Assembly: GCF_032452875.1 (NCBI RefSeq)
Contig: NC_083890.1
Coordinates: forward strand, 45,134,483-45,198,482
DNA length: 64,000 nt
Source: Bos javanicus
Lineage: Eukaryota; Chordata; Mammalia; Artiodactyla; Bovidae
Direction of reading: 5' to 3'
The stretch's first letter is position 1, and every line of letters starts with the position of its first letter. Shown in pieces: positions 23,609-35,615 of this stretch. A program made the position numbers and the translations under genes. A model generated the notes under the pieces. It saw nothing but the letters and a program-made list of their open reading frames with translations. It was not told the origin of the DNA and searched no databases.

Positions 23609-25061
23609 CATATTTTTTTAAAAAAAATCTTAAAACAACAACAACAAAGACAATACAAGTGTCTTCCTGTAAGACATCCTAGAGTCCTACCCATTGGTAC
23701 TAATTCCCACCAAAAAAAAGCAAAAGGGACAGGAGCTCTGCCATTTTATGAAAATCTGTTTGGTCCTTTCTCTGGTCTGTTAAGTGCCGTCCTGATTTCC
23801 TTAATGACCTGGAGTGCATGTGTATCTCCGAGGCCACTAAGACCACGCTGTGTACTGAGACTTGTGCTTTTCAGGTCGGACTCTCTGGAGCTGAAGAGAC
23901 CAACACCATCTCTGCAAAACAACAAGCAAAGCCAAGAAGCCCGCTTATAGCAGGATCATGGTGGTCGATGACTGCAGGCAGCCGACAGGCAAGTCCAGAG
24001 CATCTTTCAGGGGTTTTATGCTGACAGCTTTGGCTTCCTTATCTTGTACATATTTGGTTTTGAGAACGCAAGGAATTTGCTAGCTGAGCAAGTTTATCCA
24101 CTGCTTTCTAAGCAGGCTGTTTCCCACTGAGGTCTGTTTCTGAAAAATTCTCTCGGCAAACTTTGCTGCCAAAGCAGCACACGGTTCAGTGGGACGGTTT
24201 AAACCTGAGACAAGTCCTCTCTAAAATCCCAACGTGTATGGTATGGAAACGACTCTGAAATAGAGGTACCTGGACTTACTATTAAAACTCACGGCAAAGT
24301 CTAGGAGGACATCAACCTTCCTCCTGCACAGGATGCATGAGAGGAGGAAGCCCATGGGGCAGGGTGTTTGCTGAGCGCCCCCTGCAACAGGAGATATTAC
24401 CTCATTCACTGGTGAGGTAACTGAAGATCACAGAAGTGAATCAACCTGGCCAAGTTAAAATCCTAAATGGCAGAACAGGAATTCAAAATCAAGTTTCACA
24501 GTATAAGACTGGTTGTGATACACAGGTATATTCCTCTTATCCCAACAGGTTGACCAACTCTGCAATTAAAAATCACCAAAGTATAGACTTTTAAAGACCA
24601 TTATGCAATGAGCTGGAGCATGAATTTATGAAAAATAGAAAAATCAAGGTCCAGATTAATGACCTGCCAAAATCATAAAGTTAATGTGGTTTTCCAATTT
24701 GTAAGTGACCCCTGAACACTGTATCTTAACCTTCTTTGGAAAATTAGTGACAACCTGGAAGCTCTTGGTTTTTCTTGTATTTCATTTCCTCACATGTATC
24801 TTTATCAGAAAAATATACATTAATATATGTTATGGAGATGAGTCCAGAAGTATAGGCTGATTTAATTAGGGTTGGTTCACAGATAAGAATGGCCAAAAGC
24901 CAGGATAAAATGAAATAGAACTCTTGCACCATCTAGTGATAAAACTCTCTCTTTGCAGGAAAACCAACTAATATATTTCCATTTTACAATTCAATCCCTA
25001 GAACTCTGAGCCTGAAGAATATTCATAAAATTGGCCAAAAGAAAAATGATAACAATGAATT
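23609..25061. other. Intergenic, with a probable MIR
   Basis: AT-rich unique sequence. A diverged MIR is likely at about 24370-24500 ('cactggtgaggtaactgaag' then 'aatggcagaacaggaattca'). No gene seen. Confidence 0.5.
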
Positions 25062-25270
25062 GTTGTTTAGTTACTAAGTCGTGTCCGACTCTTTTGCAGC
25101 CTCATGGTCTGTATCCCGCCAGGCTCCTCTGTCCATAGGATTCTTCAGGCAAGAATACTGGAGTGGGTTGCCATTTCCCTCTCCAGGGCATCTTCTGGAC
25201 CCAGGGATCAAGCCAGCATCTCCTGCATTGACAGGTGGATTCTTTACCACTTGAGCCATCAGGGAAGCCC
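25062..25270 (-). mobile_element. Bov-tA SINE
   Basis: Minus-strand Bov-tA, 'gttgtttagttactaagtcg' through 'gagccatcagggaagcccc'. Confidence 0.92.
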
Positions 25271-25469
25271 CAAGAACAAAGAATACAGAAAATTAAAAGT
25301 AGACAAACAGGAATAGTAAAATGGGACAGATTATTCTGTTAAGATTCTGATAGAAGCTGGATATAAACCCCAGTTCTACTCCTCAAATCTGCCACAGGTC
25401 CTGTTTACATTTTTCTTTATACCCTAAAACTTTAGGTACTATTTTATGAATTAACAAATGTTCAACTTC

Positions 25470-25672
25470 AAAGGTGGCTCTAGTGGTAAGGAATCTGTCT
25501 GCCAATGCAGGAGATGCAAGAAGTGCAGGTTCAGTCCCTGGTCGGGACAATCCCCTGGAGGAAGAAATGGCAACCCACTCGTTATTTTTGCCTTGAAAAA
25601 CCCATGGACAGAGGAGACTGGCGGGCTACAGTCCGTGGGGTTGCAGAGAGTAGGGCACGACTGAGTGACTGA
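25470..25672 (+). mobile_element. Bov-tA SINE
   Basis: Plus-strand Bov-tA with a slightly truncated head ('ggtggctctagtggtaagga') and a normal core. Confidence 0.88.
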
Positions 25673-25769
25673 GCATATACACAACTTTAAAACGTCTAAG
25701 TGTCCACTTGATAAGTCTGAGATATTCCTCCTCCCCAATAACTCATTCTCCATCGGAAAACAAGCTCAG

Positions 25770-26060
25770 GACTTCCCTGATGGTCCAGTGGCTAAGATCC
25801 TGCCTGCCAATGAGGGGAACACGTGTTGACCCTTGGTCTGGGAAGGTGCCACAAGCCACAGGGCAACTGAGCCCGGGTGCCATGACCACTGAGCAGGCCT
25901 GACGCCACTGCTGCTCGCGCTGCGTCTGCACAAGAGAAGCCGCCGCAGGGAGAGGCCCGCGGGCTGCAATGAAGAGTGGCCCCGACTCATCACAACTAGA
26001 GAAAACAAAGCCTGCGTGCAGCACCGAAGACCCGGCACAGCCAAAAATATAAACTTTTTA
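25770..26060 (+). mobile_element. CHR-type SINE, long form
   Basis: tRNA-Glu-derived head 'aggacttccctgatggtcca' followed by a GC-rich body ('ggcaactgagcccgggtgcc', 'agagaagccgccgcagggag') that ends in a 'ccaaaaatataaa' tail, as in the longer CHR SINEs of cetartiodactyls. Confidence 0.85.
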
Positions 26061-26726
26061 TAAAAGGAAGAAAGAAAACAAGTTCCGTCTAAGAACTGAG
26101 GATCTTTCTTCTAGATTACTTTCCCCTCTGGTCTTATTCTAAATGGGTGGCAACAGATATGAAATCCAATGCTTTCTTTCGATGCTCAGTGAATTATCAA
26201 GATACCCAAAGACAGATTTCCTTTTACAAAAATACTATAAAAATATTACTTCAAGAGCTCAAAAGAATAAAATCAAAAAGGAAAATTTTAATCTCAAGAT
26301 TTTTATCTTAAGGACCTTTTAAGACTCATGGTCAGGAAGGAAAATATATTTAATAATTTTATAAATCTTATGGTTGAATGAAGAAGTTACCTAGAAAAAA
26401 GAAAATACATTTTAATGAAGCAATACATGAAATAAGTCAGTATATGTGGGGGAAAAAAAAAGTTTACTTATACTTTCTTTGCACAATTTTTAAAGTTAAT
26501 CAAGTTTTCATACCAGCAGGGTTTGTTAACAATTACAGTCACTGGCTTTGTTGGCCCCAATCTCTTTTTAGGCTGGAGATTAGTGGACCCTAACTGGGTA
26601 ACTAGTACCATGCCTTAGGAATCCCCAACAAAAATTCAAAATATGCTTAGATTTGGCAATACAAATCTTGAGGATGATTTTTCAAATCCCCGTATTGCCA
26701 TCTGGTCTTTGTCTTACCTCATTACA
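26061..26726. other. AT-rich intergenic stretch
   Basis: No gene or repeat recognised. Confidence 0.55.
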
Positions 26727-26917
26727 GAGCTTCCCTGGTAGCTCAGTTGGTAAAGAATTCGATTGCAATGCAGGAGACCTCGGTTCGATCCCTGCGTTGG
26801 GAAGATCCCCTGGAGCAGGGAATGACTACTCACTCGTGCTCTGGCCTGAAGAATTCCATGGGCTGTATAGTCCAAGGGGCTGCAAAGAGTCGGACACGAC
26901 TGAGTGACTGACCGATC
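26727..26917 (+). mobile_element. Bov-tA SINE
   Basis: Plus-strand Bov-tA of the 'tgcgttgggaagatcccctg' subfamily, ending 'gacacgactgagtgactgac'. Confidence 0.9.
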
Positions 26918-27004
26918 TCATTACCGGCTCCCTGATACTTCGCAGAAACCAGCACAGCACAGTGGGGGAAAAATATAGGTAATAAAATAAGAAAAGCCCA
27001 CTTC

Positions 27005-27185
27005 AGCATTATTAGCTGTGTGACTTTGAGAAGCTGCTCACCCTCTCTGAACCTCAAATGCGTCACTCATAAAGTGAAGGATTACCTTCAGAATTCTTAG
27101 TAATCCCCTTAGCCTGAAAGGCTACGTGTTAAAGAATGCCTATGAGGTGTCTAACAGACTAAGTACTCAGTAAAGGGTAGTCATT
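27005..27185 (-). mobile_element. MIR SINE
   Basis: Reverse-oriented MIR: 'agctgtgtgactttgagaag', 'accctctctgaacctcaaat' and the weaker 'ctaagtactcagtaa' end, in MIR order. Confidence 0.75.
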
Positions 27186-27473
27186 TATTAATAAAAGTGA
27201 CAATGGGCTCTTTAATACAGTGATCCTTAGAAGCAGATCCTTATGTGGCCTGGCACTGTCCTCCGTAAAACTGTGAAGTAGGCCAGGTTTGTCTCTTACA
27301 TGTGATCAACTTCTCAGTGCTATCTTCCAAATCCACTGTAAAACTGGCCCAGAAAAGCCGACCAAAGGGTAAGAGGAGACACTTGGCCTTGTGTCAGGTT
27401 TGAGTCTGCAAGGAATGAGTTGAAAATGTATGTCATAAAGAGACACACACCCTATAAAGCTTTTAAAGACAGG

Positions 27474-27479
27474 TTTATT
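27474..27479 (-). terminator. TMEM170B: Probable distal poly(A) signal of TMEM170B
   Basis: On the gene strand AATAAA is followed about 20 nt later by a GU-rich block (GGGTGTGTGTCTC, 27452-27440), the expected spacing of signal, cleavage site (near 27455) and downstream element. Confidence 0.65.
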
Positions 27480-28070
27480 TATATATAAGTGCATGAAGTT
27501 GAATACAGAAACTTTATTAAAATACTGTATATTACAAATTTTAACCCAATAAATTCTGTGTAATGACATTTAAGTGCTGGAACAGTTGTTCTGTGTGTAT
27601 CAGTAAAGAGTTCACCCTGTACATTACAAAGCGGAGAGACACATACGGACCTCAGAAATGGTCCTGAGATTAGACGGTGTGTGATGTTAATTGTGCATCT
27701 TTTCTGTAAAGCAATGAATTGGAACCTAGACCTTGTCTTTGCAGACCAACGTTCTGTAAATCAAAAATAACTTGCATATATTTATTGCTGCCCTTTGAAG
27801 AAAATGAGTGGTGGAAAATAATTTAAAAATAAAGATCAACATTTCTATGCTTACCACAATCAAACCCGATGCTTACTACAATTAAAATTCACTGCAAAGT
27901 TTGTGTTCTCCGGGAAAGTACACTATATACACCATGGGATTTGTACATGAGTTGGAAATAAAAAATTGCTTATATAAAATTAAAAATCAATAGTATACAA
28001 TATTTACAGCTTGTTAGGCATTATAAATAAACATACTTTTTAAATAACCCTTCAAAATTAAACTGTATTA

Positions 28071-28222
28071 TGTAAACATGCAGCACACATACTCATACAG
28101 TGTAGATTACAGTCTTAACAGAAGGGGGGACTTTGTGTTCACATAATGCAGGTTACTTCGTCACATACACCTCTGTTTTGTGCACACCCCTCCAAGGTTT
28201 CTTCTTCCTGTCTTTAAGTTTC
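28071..28222 (-). repeat. 3' UTR internal duplication, copy A
   Basis: Resembles 30071-30218 along its whole length. Shared plus-strand landmarks, in order, are 'aaacatgcag', 'acatactca', 'agtctta(a/c)cagaagggg', 'tttgtgca' and 'tctttaa'. Identity is roughly three quarters with few gaps, so the duplication is old. Confidence 0.75.
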
Positions 28223-28945
28223 ACAGTACATTAAGTGTTTCTAGAGTAAAAAACAAAAAGTCCCTGACGGTAAACATATTCCTAAAAGTGACAATTAAGT
28301 GTCTGCCCTTGAACTACAATACGAAGCTGACACTGTTCACGCTAGTGTCTCCAGTTTACAACAAAACCAAGTTTTAACATTCCACATTTAACTGTCTTGA
28401 CTACATTTTCTCCCATTTCAAACTTACTTGGAAAGAGGAAAAAAACAAAACAAACACCACACATCATGATAATGTAATGAAAGCAGTTGTCATCTGTCAA
28501 GGATGAAATAACTGACTGTTTACTAAACCACAAGGAGTTAATTCAATTACATCCTTCCTCAGCTCTGAATTCCCAGCAACAGGCATACCAATCCTGAATT
28601 CTGCTAAATTCACTTTGCGAAAGTATCTTAACTTCCAAGGCACTAAGGCATCATTTAGCTTTTAAAAACTGCACTGTGGTTTACTAAATGATTCATCAGT
28701 GGTCTGAGCATTAACACAGTTTGCAAGTGAGTTTGTAATACCTATCAGGCAAACTATATTTTTGCTATGTAAATAAGAACATTTTAGCTGATTGAGATAC
28801 AGTTGATCCCCTTGTTCTAGAATGACTAGAGTCAGGAGTTAATACTTCATGGTAGAATCCTATGAATTTTAACCTAGTTAATTAAATGAACTAAAATGAA
28901 AAATACTGTGGAATTGTATACTGTTCATCTAAATATGCAGAGCTC

Positions 28946-28965
28946 GTGTGTGTGTGTGTGTGTGT
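28946..28965 (+). repeat. (GT)10 microsatellite in 3' UTR
   Basis: Ten GT units on the plus strand, so a CA repeat in the TMEM170B transcript. Confidence 0.95.
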
Positions 28966-30070
28966 TTGGGAGACAGCCAGAACTTTAAAAATTCCTCCAG
29001 TGTAAATGCATGTGATATCACAAATACTAAGAAAGCGTCAATAATCAGACTCTCAACTCATCCAGTATTGAAAGTAAATCATTTTTAATTCAAACAGGTG
29101 CCTCTCTTTTGCCTTCTATGGAGAGAACTTAAAAATGTCCCTACCCAAAGATACTTAGTGAGGACGTATAAATACGTTAAAGACAAAGGAAACTTCTCAC
29201 CACCAACAGTACTATCAAGTTACCATTCATTTATACAGGGCTATAAAAAAGGGATGATCTTTAGAAATTACCAATATGCAATATGTTCAGAAGAAAGAGT
29301 GTTACAGTTATGGTGATTATACATGATAGCTCCTCTTCCTATGTATTTATGTTACACTGCTTCCCAGTTTCAGTTACATACTTAAACGCAGTCCCCAAAA
29401 GAGGACAGGCACATCACCTCTGAGCGGAGATATATATTGGTACAGGACACCATCCTAAAAAAAAAACCACATAGGAGGTCCATGCTCTCTTGATTTGTTT
29501 ACAGTATTTAATTTTCAGCAAGATTACAGCTGCATAACTGTAAGGTGTTGAGAACATTCTCTTCTAAACCAGCACTTCTGATTCTATCAACAAACTGTAC
29601 ATATGTTTAAACTACCCCGTATGATATGTGTATGGAAGAGGGAGGAATATTAAAAAAAAAACACTGCTAAATTAGTTCTCAAAAATCAAGACAGGGTTAT
29701 TATGAAACCTCAACATACATGCAATGAACATAAAGAATGTGAAAACAAGGCCCCTGTGCTCAGGGCAGGAGATGGTTACAGCTCAGCACACTGAGAAATT
29801 TGGGTGTTTCCACTAATCTAATAATGTATTAACCGGTTTATCTCCACATTTACAGAAAATACTGTATATAGTAAGCGTTACTTTCTCTAAACAAATTCAT
29901 AGATAAATTTTTAGACAACAGCTTCAGCCACCTCCTCAAAAACACCGTGTTGCCTACCCTGAACAGAGGTCTCTGAGGGAGTGGGGCAAACCGACCACAA
30001 CACGCACGAAACCGGAGAACGATCTCATGCTCTGTGGTGCGTTTAGTCTCACATATAAAGAAACGCGTTT

Positions 30071-30218
30071 TGCAAACATGCAGTAAACATACTCACGCGG
30101 TGGCATCTGTAGTCTTACCAGAAGGGGAACCTGCGCTCACATACTGCAGGGCGTTTTGTCAAATGCGTCTGTCTTTGTGCATTACCCTTCCAACCTTTCT
30201 TCCCATCTTTAAACTTTC
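30071..30218 (-). repeat. 3' UTR internal duplication, copy B
   Basis: Partner of 28071-28222, same orientation, 2.0 kb away. It is less AT-rich than copy A and contains several CpGs where copy A has TG or CA, as expected if copy A lost them by deamination. Confidence 0.75.
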
Positions 30219-31202
30219 CCCCTGCTATAAATACTACTACATGTTTGAACATTTTTATCATTTTTTAATCAAATAATGTCCTTTTTATGCTGCAGTCTTC
30301 CTCCGCAATGTTATAAAAAGGACAGGAAAAGGGAAATTGCTGGTCAATTTCAACCACAGACATTCTCAGCCTTGAAACCGTTTACCCAGTTACCCAAGTG
30401 TTGCCAAACTTCTCTGCAATCTAGGTCACTACAATTTTTTCAGTAACTTTCCATTCTTCACATCTTAAAAACAAATAGCGACTCTTTGAAGAATTCTAAG
30501 ACTTTCAGAGAGACACGTTTGTTACAAGAGTCAAGTGGCTTGAGAATATTTCAGAAAGTCCCCAACATCTTATTATCTCTTGAATTATAAAATGGACATA
30601 AATTTAAAACAAAAGTATTACCTTTTAAGTTAAAAACAAACAAACAACAAGTAGGGCTGAAGCACGTTTGCTCCAGGGGAGGAGGGACATGGCAGACAGC
30701 ACTGCCGAGTTATGTTCTCCTGCAGGCTGGGGTGGCAGGAGAGAGGTGGATGCATGGGCGAGGGGTAACCTCCCCATGCCTAGAACAAGCAGAGTAAGCT
30801 GCATGCAGTGGAGATTCAATGGATATTACGCAAGCCAGAGAAAATAAGGGGTAAGTCCTGACCACTTCTCACCTTTCCTGTTTTTTAACTAGTAATACGC
30901 ACAGCCTGATACTGATTCCTGCCTGCCCTGGCCATTTCTATCACCACCAGCCCCCAGAAGCACTCTTGGAAAAATATCTGGTGATTTAAAAAAAAAAGAG
31001 GTTGAAAGTAAGTAAAGAAAGCAACATAAGAGAATTTTTTTTTAAAGTTTCCTTCTTAAAATACATGTAGGGGAAATGTGGAAATGAAAGACAATAGATG
31101 AATCTTACAAAACAATGTATTAACTTGGTATTGCAAAGTTTAATTTAAAAAATTAAAATGACTATCGATCATTTCCTATTAAATACTGAGTATTTTCTTA
31201 GT

Positions 31203-31503
31203 ATCTACAGGGGACTGATTCCAGGACCCCCGTGGGTACCAAACTTTGAGGATGCTCAAGGTCCTTATGGAAAACAGTGCAGCCCTTGCATTTAACCCAC
31301 ACACACCCTCCTATATAACTTTAAGTCATCCCTTGATTACTTATACTACTTCACACGATGTAAATGCTGTGTAAACACTATGAAAATGTTCTGTGTGGGG
31401 CATTTTGCTTTTTGGAGCTTTCTGGATCTTCTTTCCAAATATTTCCATCCAAGGTTGGCTGAATCCCTGAATGTGGAACCACAGATACGGAGGGCAAACT
31501 ACG
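31203..31503 (-). mobile_element. MER2-like Tigger element in 3' UTR
   Basis: Related to the element at 16497-17023. The plus-strand text begins 'caggggactgattccaggac' and ends with the reversed 'gtatctgtggttccac' end. It lies wholly within the inferred TMEM170B 3' UTR and predates ruminants. Confidence 0.7.
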
Positions 31504-32750
31504 CACTTCCACCGTAAACAAACGGTCAGCAAGTGAGAGGTCCTGGATTCAAGCCTGTGTCACCGGCGTGGTTCCAGTGTTCTCGTTGCTGTGCCACAGC
31601 AGTGGGGTCTCAGTTTCTAAAATTCCACTTGGTGAATGAGAAAAGTCAGAACTGGGGGAGGGGGCGGGCTGGGGGCTCTCAACTAGAAGCAGGATGTTCT
31701 CCCAACTGTTTTAGGATTTAAATCGTCTCAGTAGCTCTTGGTGGACTCAAGCGCAGGGATCCCATTTGGAGGTATCCTGTGCTTACTACAGAAAATACTA
31801 GGCTCAGCACTTTGTATATATTAGATCCACCAAAAATGCTTACAAAATTGAATTAGTTGGTATGTAAGTGCCAGCCTGGGCACATTGACTTGGCAGCTCC
31901 ATTCTCCAGATCTTTATTACAGGTTCTCTAAACATGTTTTCCAAGAACATTTTTTTTAAACTTGTTCTTGTTCCTTATACCACAAATAGGACATATGGGG
32001 TAGCTCATTTCTTTATTTCTCACTTAAAGTACAAACAAAATCTTCACATTTTGGGAGGATAGTGGAAACACATTCTGCAAATACCAAGAAAGCACACTGG
32101 GTTACAAACTGTGAACCTGCTCGGTAAACACACAGACCTAAAGGAAGAGTGAGTAACTAGTGTGAACACGGAGTACGGCCCGAGTTTAGGACTCATGTTA
32201 TTCTAGACAACCAGTGGGACTGTCCAGGGGGGACTGCTGGCACCTTCTTCATTTAAAGCATTTTAAATTTTAAGCATCACTTGTAGCTCAGATGAGACCC
32301 CCTAACTCTGATCTATGGACATTTCTAACCAGTGTGTTAAGTAATTAATGATTAGTTTGGGCAGACAGGAGTCTCTTTCTCAAGGAACTGATTTCACTGT
32401 CAGCCATATTTTATTAGCATTTCTTAAGATAAAGATCTATAAACTGCCGAGGCTCTCAGCCCCCTTTCCTCTTGCATTTATCACACACACAAAAAAGTTT
32501 ACTGCTAAATCACATACAAATTTTAAGAATAACCCAAATATATCAATATGGGCTTTTGTTATATCACAAACAAGGATATCTAGCACTAAGAAACCAAGAA
32601 AAATTTCCCCCAATTCAAAAATCTCAAACTTCCTCAAATCTGTTTAAAAGATCATTCAACTGAGCAAATACATTAAATTCTCCATTACATCAAAGTGCTC
32701 ACTGAACAAAAGCTTTTCAATTAGACTCTATTCATATACAGCAGCTTTAC

Positions 32751-32775
32751 ATATATATGTGTGTGTGTGTGTGTA
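32751..32775 (+). repeat. (AT)n(GT)n microsatellite in 3' UTR
   Basis: Four AT units followed by about eight GT units, in an AT-rich neighbourhood with several 'catatat' repeats. Confidence 0.9.
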
Positions 32776-33851
32776 TAATGACATATATGTGTATAGACAT
32801 ATATCATTAAATGTTTTCTTTGCCTCTATAAGAAAACCATTGACCTTTTAAAAAAAATCTCATAGAAACAGCTATTAAAACATTTCATCCATTCACACTA
32901 TCAGCTGCATTTCACAACATCAGAAGAGTAACGGCTGCACAAAATCCCAATGAAAGTAACTAAGAACAATGGAAGAAACCAAAATTCCCCCCACAGTTAA
33001 AAGCACAGGCGCAGGCACACACGCACAGCTCACAATATGAAGCGACCTGATAATGAGATAGTTGCAGGACACGCTACAAACCGATCCACCTTCTTATACT
33101 TCTATCCGAGAGCAGAAACAGGAGTTTAAATCTCTTTGGTCCATGCAGCCATACATTTAACATGTCCAAGTTATTTTCTGGCTAATTTCAGATTCTGAAC
33201 CACGTGCCCCAGCTACCTTACCAAGATAACTTTCTGAAAACATAAACTAATCACGTGTTAAAATAAATATTCATTTCTGTAGAATCTCAATTTCAATACA
33301 TTATTGATAATTTCTCCCCAGGAATATGAACACTTTAAATTACTGACAGAATAACCAAAGTAAAGGAAGAAAGTGATTCAAATCTAACTGAAAAGGAAAA
33401 GTCAAGTGGACTTGGGAGATTTAGACCTAAATTTAAGAAAACATCAGGAATATAAAGAACATGTGAAACTAATTTCAGGCTAAACATAATAAAAATAATC
33501 CACTTTAAGATTTAAAGATCTCTAAGAATGCATAGTTGCTTCTTGGCTTCTATTAAAACAGATTTCCAAACCACAGTGTTATTAAATTACCCCACCCCAA
33601 ACTGGCTTCCATACTGGAAAAATACCCCCAACACATCATCGAGTTGTTGATGTATTCTGCTTTTTGGTAGAGAAAAGGTGTCGTGGGTAACAAAGGTCTT
33701 AAATTTGAATGGGGCCTAGTAGAAGCTTACTTGTTACCAAGTTAGACTATAAAAGAGTGAGGCTAGAGTATGGAGATTATCTTTTGGATTGTCCATAACT
33801 TCATATTTTCTGCAATTGGCTCTTCTGTTGAATTAACATATATGCAATCAT

Positions 33852-34065
33852 GGGCTTCTCTGGTGGCTCAGTGGTAAAGAATCCGCCTGCCAATGTAGGA
33901 GATGCATGTTCAGTCCCTGGGTCAGGAAGATCCCCTGGAGAAGGAAGTGGCTCCCCACTCCAGTATTCTTGCCTAGAGAATCCCATGGACAGAGGAGTGT
34001 GAGAGGGGCTACGGTCTGTGGGGTCACAAAGAGTCAGACATGAATAGCAACTAAACAACAATGTA
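33852..34065 (+). mobile_element. Bov-tA SINE in 3' UTR
   Basis: Plus-strand Bov-tA ('gggcttctctggtggctcag' to 'gaatagcaactaaacaacaa'), antisense to TMEM170B. It is the only young SINE in the inferred 3' UTR. Confidence 0.9.
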
Positions 34066-35484
34066 TAATTGCATCTAGTATTCGAAAAAGTCTCAGTAGG
34101 AGATGAATTCAACCAGTTTCTACGCTTCCCTTACTTCTTACACTCTTAAATACAATTACATATGGCCAAAACCTCTTAAAATGTTTTATACCAATAACTT
34201 TTCATTCTAATAAATATCACTATAGGTGCTAGTAAATTTAAATAACAGAATGAAACAAGAGTTGAAAAACTGAAATGAATCACTTAAATATATGTTCAAC
34301 ACTGTACTGATATGCTGAGAGTAACTGCCAAATTTTAAATTTACTATATTCCCCAATTTTTACTTAGAGAAATTATGATGCTACCACACAGCCAAAATAA
34401 GATCGTTCATTATTCTTCCTATATGACTTGTTTCTTAACTACAAGTGAGGCTTCTTGTTTTCACAGCCTAATTTAGGCCACTCTTTATATATATTTGATA
34501 CTCCAGGATGAAAGATTGCTTACATTTTGTCAAAAATCAAGATATATGCAACAAGTAATATAATCCCACTGAGATACCAGTTGTAAAGATGTTTTCTCCA
34601 TGAGATACATGGCAGAAACTTTCTTCAGAAGGATCAAGAATAGGATGTGTATTTCAGACTTTTCTTACAAAATTTATAAGAAAATTTTCAAATTAAATTT
34701 TCATGACACACAAACTACAATCAATATGTGTGACCCAAAAAGTTTTTAAATTCATAGCAACAGAATGTTTATGCATGAGGGAAACTATTAAAGAGTGTTA
34801 TCTGAGTGAGTGAAAAGGATGCACCCTATAGATCTACTTTGAATCCTTGAAAGAGTCTAGCAGTTCTCCATTCAGTATTATTTTCCACGAAAAGTAAATA
34901 ACAATAAATACCTAGTTTATATGAAAGCCCTAAATCCCAGAAACGTTCAACATTAAAAATCAGGTAATTTGTCTCATAATAAATGACTTGATATTCAGCA
35001 CTCATACAGGATTTAGCATTACAAAACAAAATTTCTCACTACATCACCTGAATTCATGTCAAATATGTTCACAGCACTCATCTACAGCTACACTTGCAAA
35101 TTTCACATGATCAATGTTAAAAAAAAAAAAAAGAGTTTGGCACATGTATCAATTCTTCAAAACGTCCCTGTAACTTAACACAACACTGTTAAGAATGATG
35201 ATTCAACACCAGTGTTAACCTGATTGGCAGCTAAACAAGGTGCTTTTTCTTGTAGCTTCACGCAGCAGTGCGCCTTGCCCGGGACGGAGGCACGTAAGGT
35301 GCGGTGCGGTAGTGCAATCATTGAACACCAGAGGGCGATCTTCCCACACGGCCCGAGGCCTTGTGTTTCGACCTGCTCCTTCCACGTCCTTGTACCGTCT
35401 CACGCCCACTCGCTAACGATGCCGTTTTCAGAGAATCTGTACGTCTGTTTCCTTATGTGAAGTAAAGACATTCCCACAGAAACC

Positions 35485-35615
35485 TCAGAGTGTGGCGAGG
35501 ATCCTTGAGAAGGAGATGATGAGAGTCAGTACTGTCTGCCCAACGCCCCACACCAGGGCTTCCAAGGGGGCCATGTTCTTCCCGGCCACTCGGTAAATGC
35601 CGGCCACGGCTGCAC
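35485..35615 (-). CDS. TMEM170B: TMEM170B exon 3 (last coding exon)
   Basis: Last coding exon of transmembrane protein 170B, a small multi-pass membrane protein reported to dampen Wnt/beta-catenin signalling. The exon is 131 nt including a TGA stop at 35485-35487. It encodes the second and third bases of a split Ser codon plus 42 residues, with 'AAVAGIYRVAGKNMAPLEAL' followed by the last hydrophobic helix and the C-terminus 'SFSRILATL'. This agrees with the TMEM170B C-terminus as I know it and is distinct from the paralogue TMEM170A, which has 'GKEMIPFEALTLG' here. The acceptor is a pyrimidine-rich tract ending in CTCGCCAG (35623-35616). Reading starts in phase 1, matching exon 2. No disruption is seen. 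Confidence 0.95.

Larger units (their letters stand above)
27455..35484 (-). other. TMEM170B: TMEM170B 3' UTR (about 8 kb)
   Basis: The inferred 3' UTR follows the TMEM170B stop codon and runs on the minus strand to a strong poly(A) site. Seen: the stretch is AT-rich and has few repeats (one MER2-like element and one Bov-tA in 8 kb, against a SINE every 1-2 kb on either side). Further AATAAA signals occur on the gene strand at 32409-32414, 32012-32017, 31913-31918, 27781-27786 and 27513-27518, so shorter isoforms are possible. Known: the human TMEM170B mRNA also has a very long 3' UTR. The exact 3' end is inferred from signals only. Confidence 0.75.

Noticed and set aside
1..27454. A neighbouring gene such as ADTRP, which lies beyond the 3' end of TMEM170B in human
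   Set aside because: I see no exon with a recognisable product. In human the gap is large, so the neighbour is probably outside the window.
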